Positions 31,477-40,574 of a DNA stretch of 64,000 nt are shown here, piece by piece. Numbering within the stretch: the stretch's first letter is position 1; every line of letters begins with the position of its first letter. Below the pieces are notes generated by a model. The model worked only from the letters and a program-made list of their open reading frames with translations, was not told the DNA's origin and did not search any database. The stretch is from Clostridiales bacterium (GTDB taxonomy: Bacteria > Bacillota > Dethiobacteria > Dethiobacterales > Dethiobacteraceae). Position numbers and translations under genes: made by a program. Where the stretch lies: contig JAGXRM010000018.1 in assembly GCA_018335855.1 (NCBI GenBank), positions 22,387 through 86,386 of the forward strand. Reading direction: 5' to 3'.

Positions 31477-34290
31477 ATGAAAAAGATTAATAACAGGTCG
31501 GACACCAACCAGTTGCGCCGTCTGGCAGAGAAGCGGCTACAAAATAATAAGCAAAATAATTCTTCTCCTGTGACGCCGGAAGAATTGCAACGGCTTGTCC
31601 ACGAACTAGAGGTGCACCAGATCGAGTTGGAGATGCAAAACGAGGAATTACAGCAGGCACGATTAGAGCTGGAGGCAAGTCTTGAGCGATACACCGACTT
31701 CTATGACTATGCGCCCGTGGGCTACTTTATCCTGGAGCGCAACGGTGCAATCCAGAAAGCTAACCTGACCGGAGCGTACTTGCTGGGAGTGGAGCGGGCC
31801 CGGCTGCTGACACAGCCCTTTAGCCGTTTTATCTCAGCTGATTCTCGCCCCACCTTCAACAACTTCATCGAAAATGCTTTTAGGAGCCAAGCCAAGGAAA
31901 CCTGCGTGGTCACACTTAGTGATAAGGGAAGTGGGCTGCTCTGTTTACATATTGAAGCCAGGGTATCGGGGGACGGGCAAGAGTGCCGGGTAGCGGTGTT
32001 GAATGTTACTTCAAGCAAGCATGCCGAAGAAGAGTATAAAGCAATTATCAGCACATCGCTGAATGGGTTTCTGACTACAGATGTACGGGGACATATTTTG
32101 AATGTCAACGATGAGTATTGCCGGCTAATTGGCTACAGCCGTGAAGATTTGCTGACAATGCAAATTCAGGATGTTGAAGCGCAGGAAACCCCTGAAGAGA
32201 CAGCGCAACACATTGATAAAGTAATAAGGATTGGCAATGACCGCTTTACGACTCTGCACCGGTGTAAAGACAGCAAAATTGTTGATCTGGAGGTCAGTGT
32301 CAGTTTTGTCCCTGCCCAAGGTGGGCGACTAGTTATGTTCCTGCACGACATTACAGTGCCAAAACAGCTGGAAGCTAAATTAAAACAATCCGAACACGAA
32401 AAAAATGTTATTCTGACTAGCATGGCAGAAAAGGTTGTATACCATGACAGGGAAATGAAGATCCGCTGGGCCAACCGTGCGGCTTGTGACTTTTTCGGAT
32501 TGCAACCGGAAGAAGTCACAGGGAAAAGCTGTTATGAAATACTGGGTCGCCGAAAGGTAGACTGCGAGAAATGCCCGGTAAAAAAAGTCTTGGAAACGGG
32601 ACATTATGATCAGGATACTCTAAGTTATTCGGAGGGGAAAACGCTACTTATCAGCGCCCATCCTGTTTTTGATGCAGACGACAGTCTCACCGGTGTTGTT
32701 GAGGTTAGCCTTGATATCACGGAGCGCGTTAGGATGGAAGCTGAATTAACAAAGGCGAAAGAAGAATGTGCTGCGGCAAACGTAGCAAAAAGTAGCTTTT
32801 TATCTTATATGAGCCATGAAATGCGCACACCTATGAGTGTGATTATTGGAATGGCCCACTTGGTTTACGAATCTGTTCAAAGTCAGGAAGAAAAAGAAAA
32901 TGTTGATATGATTAGGGATTCGGCCGCGTTTTTACTTGCGCTGATCAACCGTATCCTGGATCTTTCTAAGATTGAGGCCGGTATGCTTGAACTGGCACAG
33001 GTCCCCTTTCATCTTACCCGGGAAGTAGAAAGAACCATCTCGTCGGTTGCTTTTCAGGCTCGTAAAAAGGGGTTAGAACTGTCTTATTCTATTGATGACA
33101 ATGTCCCTGAGGCTGTTATTGGGGATCCCACAAGGCTTCAACAGGTGCTGGTCAACCTCATTGGAAACGCCATTAAGTTTACGGAGCAGGGAATAATTGA
33201 TATAAGCATCCGATGGAATGAAACAGGGGTGCTCTTTTCCATCAGCGATACAGGGATCGGTTTTCCACCCGATAAGGTGGACTTGATGTTTCAGAGCTTC
33301 ACCCAGGTAGATACTTCTGACACACGCAAGTATGAAGGCACGGGTTTGGGTTTGGCCATTTCCAAGAATCTTGTGAAATTGATGGGCGGTTCTATGGGTG
33401 TAAAAAGTGTGGAAAACCTGGGTAGTACTTTTTATTTTACTATTCCTTTTACACTGCCCGAGGGCATGGAGGATATTACGGAGACGTTCGTTCTAGAAAA
33501 ACATGGGAAGAGTTTTCCCATGCATTCATCATTGTCTGAAAAGAAAGTGTTAGATATATTACTGGTAGATGATAAGCCCATGAACCAGAAGATGGCAACA
33601 ATACTCCTTGAGAAAAAAAAGCATAAAGTAACCACAGCAATAAATGGCAGGGATGCGCTGGAAACGCTTATGTCACGGTTTTTTGATGTAATCCTAATGG
33701 ATATTCATATGCCGGAAATGGACGGGCTGGAAGCGACGGCGCGTATCCGCGCCTGTGAAGATGAAGCCATAAGGTGCATCCCCATTATTGCCATGACGGC
33801 CTATGCCATGAAAGAAGACCGGTATAAGTGTATGCAAGCAGGCATGGACTACTATATACCTAAACCAATTAATCCGGGGGAATTGTATTATGCCTTGGGT
33901 AAGGTCATGGAAGGCAGGGTGTGTGAGCTTGAGCAGCATGCCCTTACTCTGGAAGAGGTACGCGAAATGCTCATGCGGGTAGATGGAAACAGAGAGCTGC
34001 TACAGGAACTTGTGGAAATGTTCTTCCAGGACTATTACAAAGATATGACAAAATTGAAGGAGTCTATGGACAAGAAAGACGCTCCGGCTCTGGCTGTAGT
34101 AGTTCATGGTCTTAAAGGTGTGCTTGGAAACCTGGGGTTCAAAAACGCTTACAAGCTTGCTTGCGAACTGGAGAAGATGATACGGGCAAATATTCTGGAA
34201 GAAGCTCCTGCAATGATTCGGCAGTTGGAAACGGAAATAAAGGGGCTTGAAAGATTCTTTTCCCACCCCCAATGGCAGGAGCAGACTTAA
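31477..34290 (+). CDS. Hybrid sensor histidine kinase (PAS-PAS-PAS-HisKA-HATPase-REC-HPt)
   Basis: A 937 aa cytosolic kinase with no membrane helix. N-terminal coiled-coil/PAS region (about 30-180) is paralogous to the preceding gene; further PAS domains lie at about 185-295 and 305-415. HisKA carries SHEMRTPM (His about 447), HATPase has NLIGNAIKFT, DTGIGF and GTGLGLAI (about 560-660), a receiver follows with VILMDIHMPEMDG (Asp about 742), and a C-terminal HPt has VVHGLKGVLG (His about 877). This is a complete internal phosphorelay. ATG 31477 follows GGAGG. No separate receiver gene lies beside it; the PAS-LuxR protein lacks a receiver, so the final target is unclear. Confidence 0.93.
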   Translation: MKKINNRSDTNQLRRLAEKRLQNNKQNNSSPVTPEELQRLVHELEVHQIELEMQNEELQQARLELEASLERYTDFYDYAPVGYFILERNGAIQKANLTGAYLLGVERARLLTQPFSRFISADSRPTFNNFIENAFRSQAKETCVVTLSDKGSGLLCLHIEARVSGDGQECRVAVLNVTSSKHAEEEYKAIISTSLNGFLTTDVRGHILNVNDEYCRLIGYSREDLLTMQIQDVEAQETPEETAQHIDKVIRIGNDRFTTLHRCKDSKIVDLEVSVSFVPAQGGRLVMFLHDITVPKQLEAKLKQSEHEKNVILTSMAEKVVYHDREMKIRWANRAACDFFGLQPEEVTGKSCYEILGRRKVDCEKCPVKKVLETGHYDQDTLSYSEGKTLLISAHPVFDADDSLTGVVEVSLDITERVRMEAELTKAKEECAAANVAKSSFLSYMSHEMRTPMSVIIGMAHLVYESVQSQEEKENVDMIRDSAAFLLALINRILDLSKIEAGMLELAQVPFHLTREVERTISSVAFQARKKGLELSYSIDDNVPEAVIGDPTRLQQVLVNLIGNAIKFTEQGIIDISIRWNETGVLFSISDTGIGFPPDKVDLMFQSFTQVDTSDTRKYEGTGLGLAISKNLVKLMGGSMGVKSVENLGSTFYFTIPFTLPEGMEDITETFVLEKHGKSFPMHSSLSEKKVLDILLVDDKPMNQKMATILLEKKKHKVTTAINGRDALETLMSRFFDVILMDIHMPEMDGLEATARIRACEDEAIRCIPIIAMTAYAMKEDRYKCMQAGMDYYIPKPINPGELYYALGKVMEGRVCELEQHALTLEEVREMLMRVDGNRELLQELVEMFFQDYYKDMTKLKESMDKKDAPALAVVVHGLKGVLGNLGFKNAYKLACELEKMIRANILEEAPAMIRQLETEIKGLERFFSHPQWQEQT

Positions 34291-34315
34291 TTTTTGGAAA
34301 GGACGATTCAAATCT

Positions 34316-34435
34316 ATGCATGCTAACGGTTTAAAACCAGACAAGCCGATAATTATGTCAACTGATACTAAGATTTTACAATACGCGGAGATGTTATCAA
34401 AACTCTGGAGTAATCCCACTCATGGGATGGTGTAA
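34316..34435 (+). CDS. Hypothetical 39 aa protein
   Basis: A small frame from ATG 34316, 26 nt after the kinase stop, preceded by GGAAAGGA about 12 nt upstream. The peptide is mostly hydrophilic with a helical centre (ILQYAEMLSKLW). No family is recognised. Coding is doubtful. Confidence 0.3.
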   Translation: MHANGLKPDKPIIMSTDTKILQYAEMLSKLWSNPTHGMV

Positions 34436-34436
34436 C

Positions 34437-34496
34437 ATGTTATACACGATCGTGGTAATTCTCTTAGTATTATGGCTTATTGGCAAAATATTTTAG
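34437..34496 (+). CDS. 19 aa hydrophobic peptide resembling the Lmo0937 N-terminus
   Basis: ATG 34437 opens a 19-codon frame containing YTIVVILLVLWLIG, close to the first helix of Lmo0937-family proteins (compare the protein at 20294). The second helix is absent because of a TAG. It is either a truncated paralog or a true single-helix microprotein. GGGATGG lies upstream as a weak ribosome site. Confidence 0.4.
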   Translation: MLYTIVVILLVLWLIGKIF

Positions 34497-34574
34497 CTGA
34501 AGAACGTCATATTGGCATAAACATTTGCCATCAGTGCTTCGCTTGCTAATACACGTAAATTAATTGACAGGGAT

Positions 34575-35492
34575 GTGAACTTCATAATCTCGCTATCAGA
34601 ACAAAAAAAAACTATACCCAATATCGGACTTGATATCGGTGTTTTTGCGGTAAAGGGTGTACTGATAGACGGTGAACGGGTAGAAAAGATTTACCGCCCT
34701 ACTGCTGGGAACCCTGCTGCCGCTTCCCGGGAATGTCTCGATTACTTATTGGAAAAGGTAAGTACTTCCACAGTGCGCTTTGCTCTTACTGGTAATAATG
34801 CCAAGCTGGTGGCCGGGAAAATCGGCATCACTCTGACTATTGAAGTTGAAGCGTTGCAGGCTGGGCTCGCTTTCATGTTAATTGACGCCGAAACCGTGCT
34901 TTCTTTGGGACATGAAAATATGTATTATCTGGAGCTGGACAACAGAGGTACGGTCACTTTTTTCAACTACAACGGTCAGTGTGCTGCGGGAAGCGGCTCA
35001 TTCTGGTACCAGCAGGCTACCCGGATGGGCTATAATGACCGGGAGTTGGCGGAAGTGGCTATAGAGTCCCCCTCATCAGTAAAGATTTCAGGCCGGTGTG
35101 CTGTTTTTGCCAAGTCTGATATGACCCACGCCATCAACGGTGGGGCATCACAAATGGCTGTCGCAGCCGGTATGGCTAAAGCCCTTGTTGATTTGGTGGT
35201 AACGGGAGTTGCCCAAAGCAGGATCAAGGGTCCTGGTACCCTGTTTATGGTTGGTGGCGTAGCCAACAACAAGGCGATTCTCAAATATCTGCAGGCATAT
35301 TGCCGGGAACGCGACATTGAAATAATGGTGCCTACTGATCATGAATATATTAATGCACTGGGGGCCGCGCAATACGGGGTAGAAATACCGTTATCCGATC
35401 TTAGTCTGGAGCGGTTAGTTTTAGATAAATACATTCCGGAAAACCCGCTTCCTCCTCTTAACCCGGACGTAGTCATTTATAGCAATGATTGA
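34575..35492 (+). CDS. Acyl-CoA dehydratase activase-like ATPase (HgdC/BadF family)
   Basis: A 305 aa ASKHA-fold ATPase: phosphate-binding NIGLDIGVFAVKG (about residue 15), NGQCAAGSGSFW (about 136, the cluster-binding cysteine of HgdC-type activases), a second cysteine in SGRCAVFAKSD (about 175) and GGVANNKA near the C-terminus. Activases use ATP to drive one electron into a 2-hydroxyacyl-CoA dehydratase or related reductase. GTG 34575 has only AGGGA close by, so the start is uncertain. It overlaps the following dehydratase-like gene by 8 nt. In many Clostridia these parts are fused in one protein of about 1400 aa; here they are split. Confidence 0.88.
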   Translation: MNFIISLSEQKKTIPNIGLDIGVFAVKGVLIDGERVEKIYRPTAGNPAAASRECLDYLLEKVSTSTVRFALTGNNAKLVAGKIGITLTIEVEALQAGLAFMLIDAETVLSLGHENMYYLELDNRGTVTFFNYNGQCAAGSGSFWYQQATRMGYNDRELAEVAIESPSSVKISGRCAVFAKSDMTHAINGGASQMAVAAGMAKALVDLVVTGVAQSRIKGPGTLFMVGGVANNKAILKYLQAYCRERDIEIMVPTDHEYINALGAAQYGVEIPLSDLSLERLVLDKYIPENPLPPLNPDVVIYSND

Positions 35493-38112
35493 ATTAGATA
35501 AGAACAAGCAATCCGGCGACCTCCCTGATTATCAGAAAATCAGGGAGAATATTTTCCGTGAAGCCGCCGGTGAACCGCTCAACGATGGGATAAAGGTAGG
35601 GATAGCGTGCAGTGGTCTGTACCATGAACTATTCCCGTTCTGGGCAGCTTTCTTCAGGTCACTTGGTGCTAAGGTTGTACTGAGTGGAACGTCCAGTGAA
35701 GAGATACTGGAGCAGGGTAAGAGGGATCTTGCTGCTGAGATGTGCTACCCCATTGAGGTCTTAATAGGACACTATCGAGAACTGGTAAATATGGAAACGG
35801 ACTATATCTTCATCCCTGAAGTGATCGACCTTGAGCCTCTTCCCTGGGCGGCAGAATGGCCACGCTCTTTAAGTTGCCCCCTGCTGATGATGATAAGAGG
35901 GGTTGCCGTTAACTCGCTAAATATTCCGGAAGAAAAAGTGCTTCATGCACAGCTAAATTACCGTAAGGGGCCTGAGCGAATCAGAGAACAAATGTTGCCG
36001 GCAGCCAAAAAACTTCTCGGTAAAAATTTCTCCAACGCCGTATATCAGCGTGCACTGGACGAAGGATATCTCGCCCAGAAAAATTTCCAACTGGCCATCG
36101 AGGATGAGGGTCGTTGTATTATCGAAGGTCTCGGCGATTACCCCGATGCAGTTGTCATGCTTATTTTAGGACGCTCCTATACCCTATATGATTCTTTCGT
36201 TTCCAAAGACTTAATGTCATACGCCGCACAGCGAGGTCTGGTTGCCCTCTCCCAGGATTTTCTACTAGAATATTTGCGAGGATGGTATGAGGGAAGGATT
36301 AAATCATCTTTCCTCGATTCCCGCCGTGCGGATTTTGAACATTACATGAAGCAGAAGATAGAAGAAATGAGTAACATTTACCCTTCTCAGCTTCAGCACA
36401 TTCTATCGGCGGCGCTCGCGGCACAGTTTTTCAATGAAAAATCAGAAGAAAGTGGCCTTCCACAACTTCACTTGGTACTTCAGGATCCCTTCAGATGCGG
36501 ACCTAACTCCATGATCCGCCATTATCTGGACAATGTGTCCGGGTATTTACGACTTACTCTTGACGAGCATACCGCGGCCGCCGGCATGATTACCAGGCTG
36601 GAAGCGTTCAAAAACACCTGTCGTTCCCGGAAAAGTAGCGTTGCTACACCGTTTTTCTCGGGTAAAACGACAACAGCTGTTGACCGGAAAATAAAAAAAA
36701 TTCTCATACCCAACTCTACTAAACACGCCGCAGTTTTCGTGGCATTATTCGAGAATTATGGCATCCAGTCTGCATTGCTTCCCCGGAGTACTGACAAAGA
36801 CCTGACTCTGGCACGCCGTTACACGAACGGTGAGGAATGTCTTCCGTTTATTCAGAACTTGCAAGATTACCTCGAATATGCAGAGAGCAACTCACAAGAA
36901 CTAGAAGAAGGCGGGGTCGTCTTCTTTCAGGGGTGGGCATGCGGTCCCTGCCGCTACGGTCTTTACGCATCAACCCAATCTATGATTATTAACCGAGCCG
37001 GATACGGCACACAGAAAATTTTAGCGTTTAAGAGTGAAGATGCCGTAAAAAGATTCGGACCGAAATTTGTTATTGCTGCCTACGACGGTATGCTGGCCAT
37101 AGATATGTTGTATAAAATGCTGCATCAAACCAGGCCTTACGAGTTAAATAAAGGTGAAGCAGAAGCTCTTTTTAATGAATACTGTGAGCAGGTGTATACG
37201 ATTCTGCGCCACCATCGCTTTATGTGGTTAAGTCTACTTACAGGCAGACATCTGAAACCATTGAAATTATTGTTGACGGCGGCGGCAGAGCGATTTGCAT
37301 CTATTCCCTGTGGCAATGATCAATTACGGCCGAAGATAATGTTGGCAGGTGAATTTTACGTCCGCCTTGATGACCGCTGTAATCAGGATATAATCAAACA
37401 GTTAGAAGAAGCCGGTGGAGAGGTTTCCCTTGCCCCAGCCACAGAGTTTTTTATTTACTCGGCGTACGCAAACTATCGCAAAGCAAAGGAAGACTATGAA
37501 TTCAAAGGTAGCCTTGCTCTCTACTTTAAAAAATTATGCTACACCGTTGTTAATTGGCTGACACACCACGATGAACACCATCTGGAACAGTCTGCGAAAA
37601 GTCTGCTGCACGGTGGGGAAGAGCCTGCTGCTGAGGAGATAAGGAAGCACTCTGAAAAATATATTCCGGAACATACTGCGGGAGAGCCTCCGATGACCAT
37701 TGGCCGCACAGGAGCATTAGCCGGTCGTGATAGGATGGCCGGGGCCATATTCGTGGGGCCCTTTACATGTTTGCCCGCCTCGGTAGTGGAAGCACAACAG
37801 GGAGTTCTCAGCAATGAAATTGGCATCCCTATCATTTCGGTTTACTACGATGGTAGAGAGAACACCAACCGGTACGAATTTGTCTCCAGCCTCGTCTTCC
37901 AAGCCAAACAAAACCTGATATCAAAAAGACAGATCCCCATGGCGAGTGGAATTGAGTGGAAATTAAGCCATATAAAAAGACAGAAAGGAGTTTTTGATAT
38001 GGGAGATAAAAGCCCAAAGAAACGGGAAAAAAAGAAGAAAGTGGTTAAGAACATTACTGTACAGCCCACAATTAAAAGTGAAGCACCCTCAGCAAAGTCG
38101 TCAAAAAAATAA
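35485..38112 (+). CDS. HgdB-like 2-hydroxyacyl-CoA dehydratase / activase-associated protein
   Basis: An 875 aa protein partnered with the upstream activase through an 8 nt overlap. It has two dehydratase-like halves: VGIACSGLYHELFPFWAAFF and AAEMCYPIEV near the N-terminus (about 33-95), YTNGEECLPF (about 450) and GWACGPCRYG (about 485), with cysteines suited to binding a [4Fe-4S] cluster, and VGPFTCLPA (about 757). Members of this family may reduce unknown thioesters or other substrates; 2-hydroxyacyl-CoA activity is not shown. The last 37 codons form a lysine-rich tail that looks like a separate small protein (see 37999). The setting among sensor kinases is unusual. Confidence 0.85.
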   Translation: MIELDKNKQSGDLPDYQKIRENIFREAAGEPLNDGIKVGIACSGLYHELFPFWAAFFRSLGAKVVLSGTSSEEILEQGKRDLAAEMCYPIEVLIGHYRELVNMETDYIFIPEVIDLEPLPWAAEWPRSLSCPLLMMIRGVAVNSLNIPEEKVLHAQLNYRKGPERIREQMLPAAKKLLGKNFSNAVYQRALDEGYLAQKNFQLAIEDEGRCIIEGLGDYPDAVVMLILGRSYTLYDSFVSKDLMSYAAQRGLVALSQDFLLEYLRGWYEGRIKSSFLDSRRADFEHYMKQKIEEMSNIYPSQLQHILSAALAAQFFNEKSEESGLPQLHLVLQDPFRCGPNSMIRHYLDNVSGYLRLTLDEHTAAAGMITRLEAFKNTCRSRKSSVATPFFSGKTTTAVDRKIKKILIPNSTKHAAVFVALFENYGIQSALLPRSTDKDLTLARRYTNGEECLPFIQNLQDYLEYAESNSQELEEGGVVFFQGWACGPCRYGLYASTQSMIINRAGYGTQKILAFKSEDAVKRFGPKFVIAAYDGMLAIDMLYKMLHQTRPYELNKGEAEALFNEYCEQVYTILRHHRFMWLSLLTGRHLKPLKLLLTAAAERFASIPCGNDQLRPKIMLAGEFYVRLDDRCNQDIIKQLEEAGGEVSLAPATEFFIYSAYANYRKAKEDYEFKGSLALYFKKLCYTVVNWLTHHDEHHLEQSAKSLLHGGEEPAAEEIRKHSEKYIPEHTAGEPPMTIGRTGALAGRDRMAGAIFVGPFTCLPASVVEAQQGVLSNEIGIPIISVYYDGRENTNRYEFVSSLVFQAKQNLISKRQIPMASGIEWKLSHIKRQKGVFDMGDKSPKKREKKKKVVKNITVQPTIKSEAPSAKSSKK
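37999..38112 (+). CDS. Nested in-frame 37 aa Lys-rich small protein (MGDKSPK type)
   Basis: Inside the 3' end of the dehydratase-like gene, in the same frame, an ATG at 37999 is preceded by AAAGGAG with 8 nt spacing. The encoded peptide begins MGDKSPKKREKKKK and ends in a Ser/Lys-rich tail; free-standing 35-45 aa proteins beginning MGDKSPK are common in bacteria. It may be made independently as well as being the tail of the large protein. Confidence 0.55.
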   Translation: MGDKSPKKREKKKKVVKNITVQPTIKSEAPSAKSSKK

Positions 38113-38142
38113 CAAAAAAGTATTCCAATATCCGCCGTAAGG

Positions 38143-38172
38143 AGCCTCATAAATTTGTGGGGCTTTTTTTTT
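38143..38172 (+). terminator. Intrinsic terminator after the dehydratase-like gene
   Basis: AGCCTCA (38143-38149) pairs with TGGGGCT (38158-38164), followed by nine T. Closely similar to the terminator at 31240. Confidence 0.9.
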
Positions 38173-38287
38173 AGAACAAAATAATGAAAAAGGGGAATAT
38201 TGCTAATAGATATCTAAGCATTTAGTTTGTTATGATAACAAAACGAATTATGTAATTTAGTAATATTGGTGTAGGAGGTGACGAAAA

Positions 38288-38944
38288 TTGACCAGGCATC
38301 TATCGGCCCGAGTGGAAGCATCTATCCGCCGTCAGGAGAGCTTGTGTTATGATGATTTGTCGCACCCGGAACTGACGTCTAAACTTATAGCAGAGCTAAA
38401 TTTTACCATACATGAATTACAGGCAGTTACAGTTGAACTATTAGGGCAAAATGAGGAATTGGTGACCGGATGTTTGGCACTGGACGAAGAGCGGATTCGC
38501 TATCGGGAGTTATTTGAATTTGCACCGGAAGGCTATCTGGTCACTGATACGGAAGGCATAATACTCGATGCCAATCGTGCAGCTGCCAACCTTTTTAACG
38601 TTAGCAAATCTTTTCTAATTGGCAAGCCGCTAGCGCTATTTGTGTATAGCCAGGAGCGCAACAATTTCCGTACCCGGCTGGGCCAACTGAAAAATGGAAC
38701 CATCGTACAAAACGAAGATTGGGAGCTTGTCATGTTTTCGAGAAAGCGCACAGCTTTTCTCGCATCCCTCACCGTGGGGTCAGTTATTATTTCCAGGAGA
38801 AAAACTGCGGAACTGCACTGGCTACTGCGTGACATTACTGCACGCAAGCAAATGGAAGAGGAGTTTCAAACACTGGACAAGCTGGAATCCCTCGGTATTT
38901 TAGCAGGGGGATTGCCCATGACTTTAACAACTTCCTTACCGTGA
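38288..38944 (+). CDS. PAS sensor kinase, N-terminal part (frameshifted)
   Basis: A 218 aa frame from TTG 38288, supported by TAGGAGGTG upstream. It has a coiled region and one PAS domain (about residues 75-195), ending in LDKLESLGILAGG. Histidine kinases of this type continue IAHDFNNFLT, and exactly that sequence appears in the next frame from 38911. One G missing from the run at 38906-38910 explains the shift, after which this frame soon stops. As written, the product would be a kinase-less PAS protein. Confidence 0.8.
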   Translation: MTRHLSARVEASIRRQESLCYDDLSHPELTSKLIAELNFTIHELQAVTVELLGQNEELVTGCLALDEERIRYRELFEFAPEGYLVTDTEGIILDANRAAANLFNVSKSFLIGKPLALFVYSQERNNFRTRLGQLKNGTIVQNEDWELVMFSRKRTAFLASLTVGSVIISRRKTAELHWLLRDITARKQMEEEFQTLDKLESLGILAGGLPMTLTTSLP

Positions 38945-39990
38945 TCCTCGGCAATCTCTCACTGGCGAAAATGTACGCCAGGAAAAAAGACGACAGAGTT
39001 TCCAGGCATTTTCAGGAAATGGAACAAGCCATCAGGCAGACAGAAAGTTTAGCCGTGCAATTGCTTACCTTTGCCAGCGGCGGCAAGCCACTAACCAAGG
39101 CTGTCTCCATCCGTAGCCTTATTGAGGAAGTGAGCAATTGTGCACTCAGCGAGTCGAAGGTGCGCTACGAATTTTCGCTTGCTGAAGATCTGCCGCCTGT
39201 GGAGATTGACAGTGGGCAGATAACACAGGTTATCAACAACCTGCTGATTAATGCCCACCAGGCTATGCTGGAAGGCGGGACAATCAGGATTCTTGCCGAG
39301 AAGCTGGCCGTTACCGGTGAGAAAGGTGCTTTGCCGCTCAAGCCCGGCAACTATGTAGCCTTAATCATAATTGATGAAGGCGCAGGCATTCCCAGGCAGC
39401 ACTTGGCAAAAATATTCGACCCGTATTTCAGTACCAAAGAACATGGCCGTGGCCTAGGGCTGACAATCTGCTACTCAATTATAAAAAAACATCATGGTCA
39501 TATTTCTGTAGAATCAGTGGAGGGAGAAGGGTCAAGCTTTACCGTTTATCTTCCTGTTTCCAGTAAAAAAGTTAAAGAAGAAGCAATGGAAGGCACACTT
39601 CTCTTGGGAAAGGGGAAAGTTTTATTTATGGACGATGAGGAGAGTGTGCGTCAAACTGCTGGTGAGATGCTGGCTGTTCTCGGCTATGGAGTGGAATTCG
39701 CCAGGGACGGTGCCGAAGCGGTCACGCTGTATAAAGAGGCGTTTTGCTCTGGCAGCCCATTTGATGTCGTGATTACTGACCTGACGGTCCGTGGTGGCAT
39801 GGGAGGCAAACAGGCTGTGCGTGAGTTGCTTAAAGTTGACCCCGATGTCAAAGCTATTGTCTCCAGCGGCTACTCCAATGACGCGTCGCTTTCCGATTAT
39901 GGAAAACACGGCTTTGGCGGTGTAGTAGCCAAGCCGTACAGACTCCAGGAACTGGGAGAGGTCTTGTCAGGGATTCTGGGGAAGGGATAA
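38941..39990 (+). CDS. Histidine kinase C-terminal part with receiver domain (frameshifted)
   Basis: The continuation of the preceding gene in another frame; homologous sequence begins at 38911 with IAHDFNN, the phosphoacceptor His being codon 38917-38919, upstream of the first usable start here (GTG 38941). It then has HATPase motifs NNLLINAHQAM, DEGAGIP and GRGLGLTI (about residues 95-180) and a C-terminal receiver with VLFMDDEE, VVITDLTVRGG (phospho-Asp) and VAKPYR (about 225-345). If translated from 38941 it lacks the His box. Restoring one base gives a normal PAS-HK-REC protein of about 567 aa. Confidence 0.8.
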   Translation: MILGNLSLAKMYARKKDDRVSRHFQEMEQAIRQTESLAVQLLTFASGGKPLTKAVSIRSLIEEVSNCALSESKVRYEFSLAEDLPPVEIDSGQITQVINNLLINAHQAMLEGGTIRILAEKLAVTGEKGALPLKPGNYVALIIIDEGAGIPRQHLAKIFDPYFSTKEHGRGLGLTICYSIIKKHHGHISVESVEGEGSSFTVYLPVSSKKVKEEAMEGTLLLGKGKVLFMDDEESVRQTAGEMLAVLGYGVEFARDGAEAVTLYKEAFCSGSPFDVVITDLTVRGGMGGKQAVRELLKVDPDVKAIVSSGYSNDASLSDYGKHGFGGVVAKPYRLQELGEVLSGILGKG

Positions 39991-40151
39991 ATACAAATGC
40001 GGAAACAACCGCGTCAGTCCCAAGCGCTTTGGGATGAATGATTTTCTCAGAGAAAATCGAAAAGAGAGAGGGTTGAAGAGTTCAACAGGGGACAACTGAG
40101 GTATCTTCTAAATTCATTGAGTATTTTCCTATAATTAAGGAGGTCTAAATT
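39991..40151 (+). other. Intergenic region with three short hairpins
   Basis: Between the kinase and ytxH-like genes are GCGG/CCGC (near 39999-40012), TCCCAA/TTGGGA (40018-40034) and GATTTTCT/AGAAAATC (40040-40058, 3 nt loop). None is followed by a convincing T-run. They may be transcript-stability or processing elements. Confidence 0.4.
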
Positions 40152-40565
40152 ATGTTAAAGGAATATCTTGAGAAAGCAAAAGAAGAAAAAAAACGGAAAG
40201 AAAAGCTGGACGCCGCCAAAAAAGTAGGTGTCGGTCTAGCTGTGGGGACAGCGGTGGGCATCGCAGCAGGTGTATTACTGGCGCCAAAGTCAGGTGAAGA
40301 AACCCGGGAAGATATTGCGGAAAAAGCATCGGACGTCATCATTAAGGGAAAAAAAGTGTTTAACGACAAGAAAGAGCAAATCAGTGAGCTGAGGGAAATT
40401 GTAAAAGAGAGTATCACCGAAAGAATAAATAATGTAGGGGATAGTATTGAAGAAGCCAATGAAAAGCTGGAAAAAGTAAGTGAAGATTTAAAGGAAGGGC
40501 ATGCAGATATCACAGATGCGCTCAAAGACACAAAAGAGAAAATCAAGAAAGATTTAAACAGGTAG
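40152..40565 (+). CDS. YtxH-domain general stress protein
   Basis: A 137 aa protein with a hydrophobic Gly/Ala-rich helix (KVGVGLAVGTAVGIAAGVLLA, about residues 25-45) followed by PKSGEETRED, the YtxH signature, and a long charged coiled-coil tail. YtxH proteins are membrane-anchored stress proteins of unknown mechanism. The start has AAGGAGG 8 nt upstream. It is followed within 9 nt by another single-helix coiled-coil protein, so the two are likely co-expressed and may interact. Confidence 0.88.
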   Translation: MLKEYLEKAKEEKKRKEKLDAAKKVGVGLAVGTAVGIAAGVLLAPKSGEETREDIAEKASDVIIKGKKVFNDKKEQISELREIVKESITERINNVGDSIEEANEKLEKVSEDLKEGHADITDALKDTKEKIKKDLNR

Positions 40566-40574
40566 GTGAGAGTT

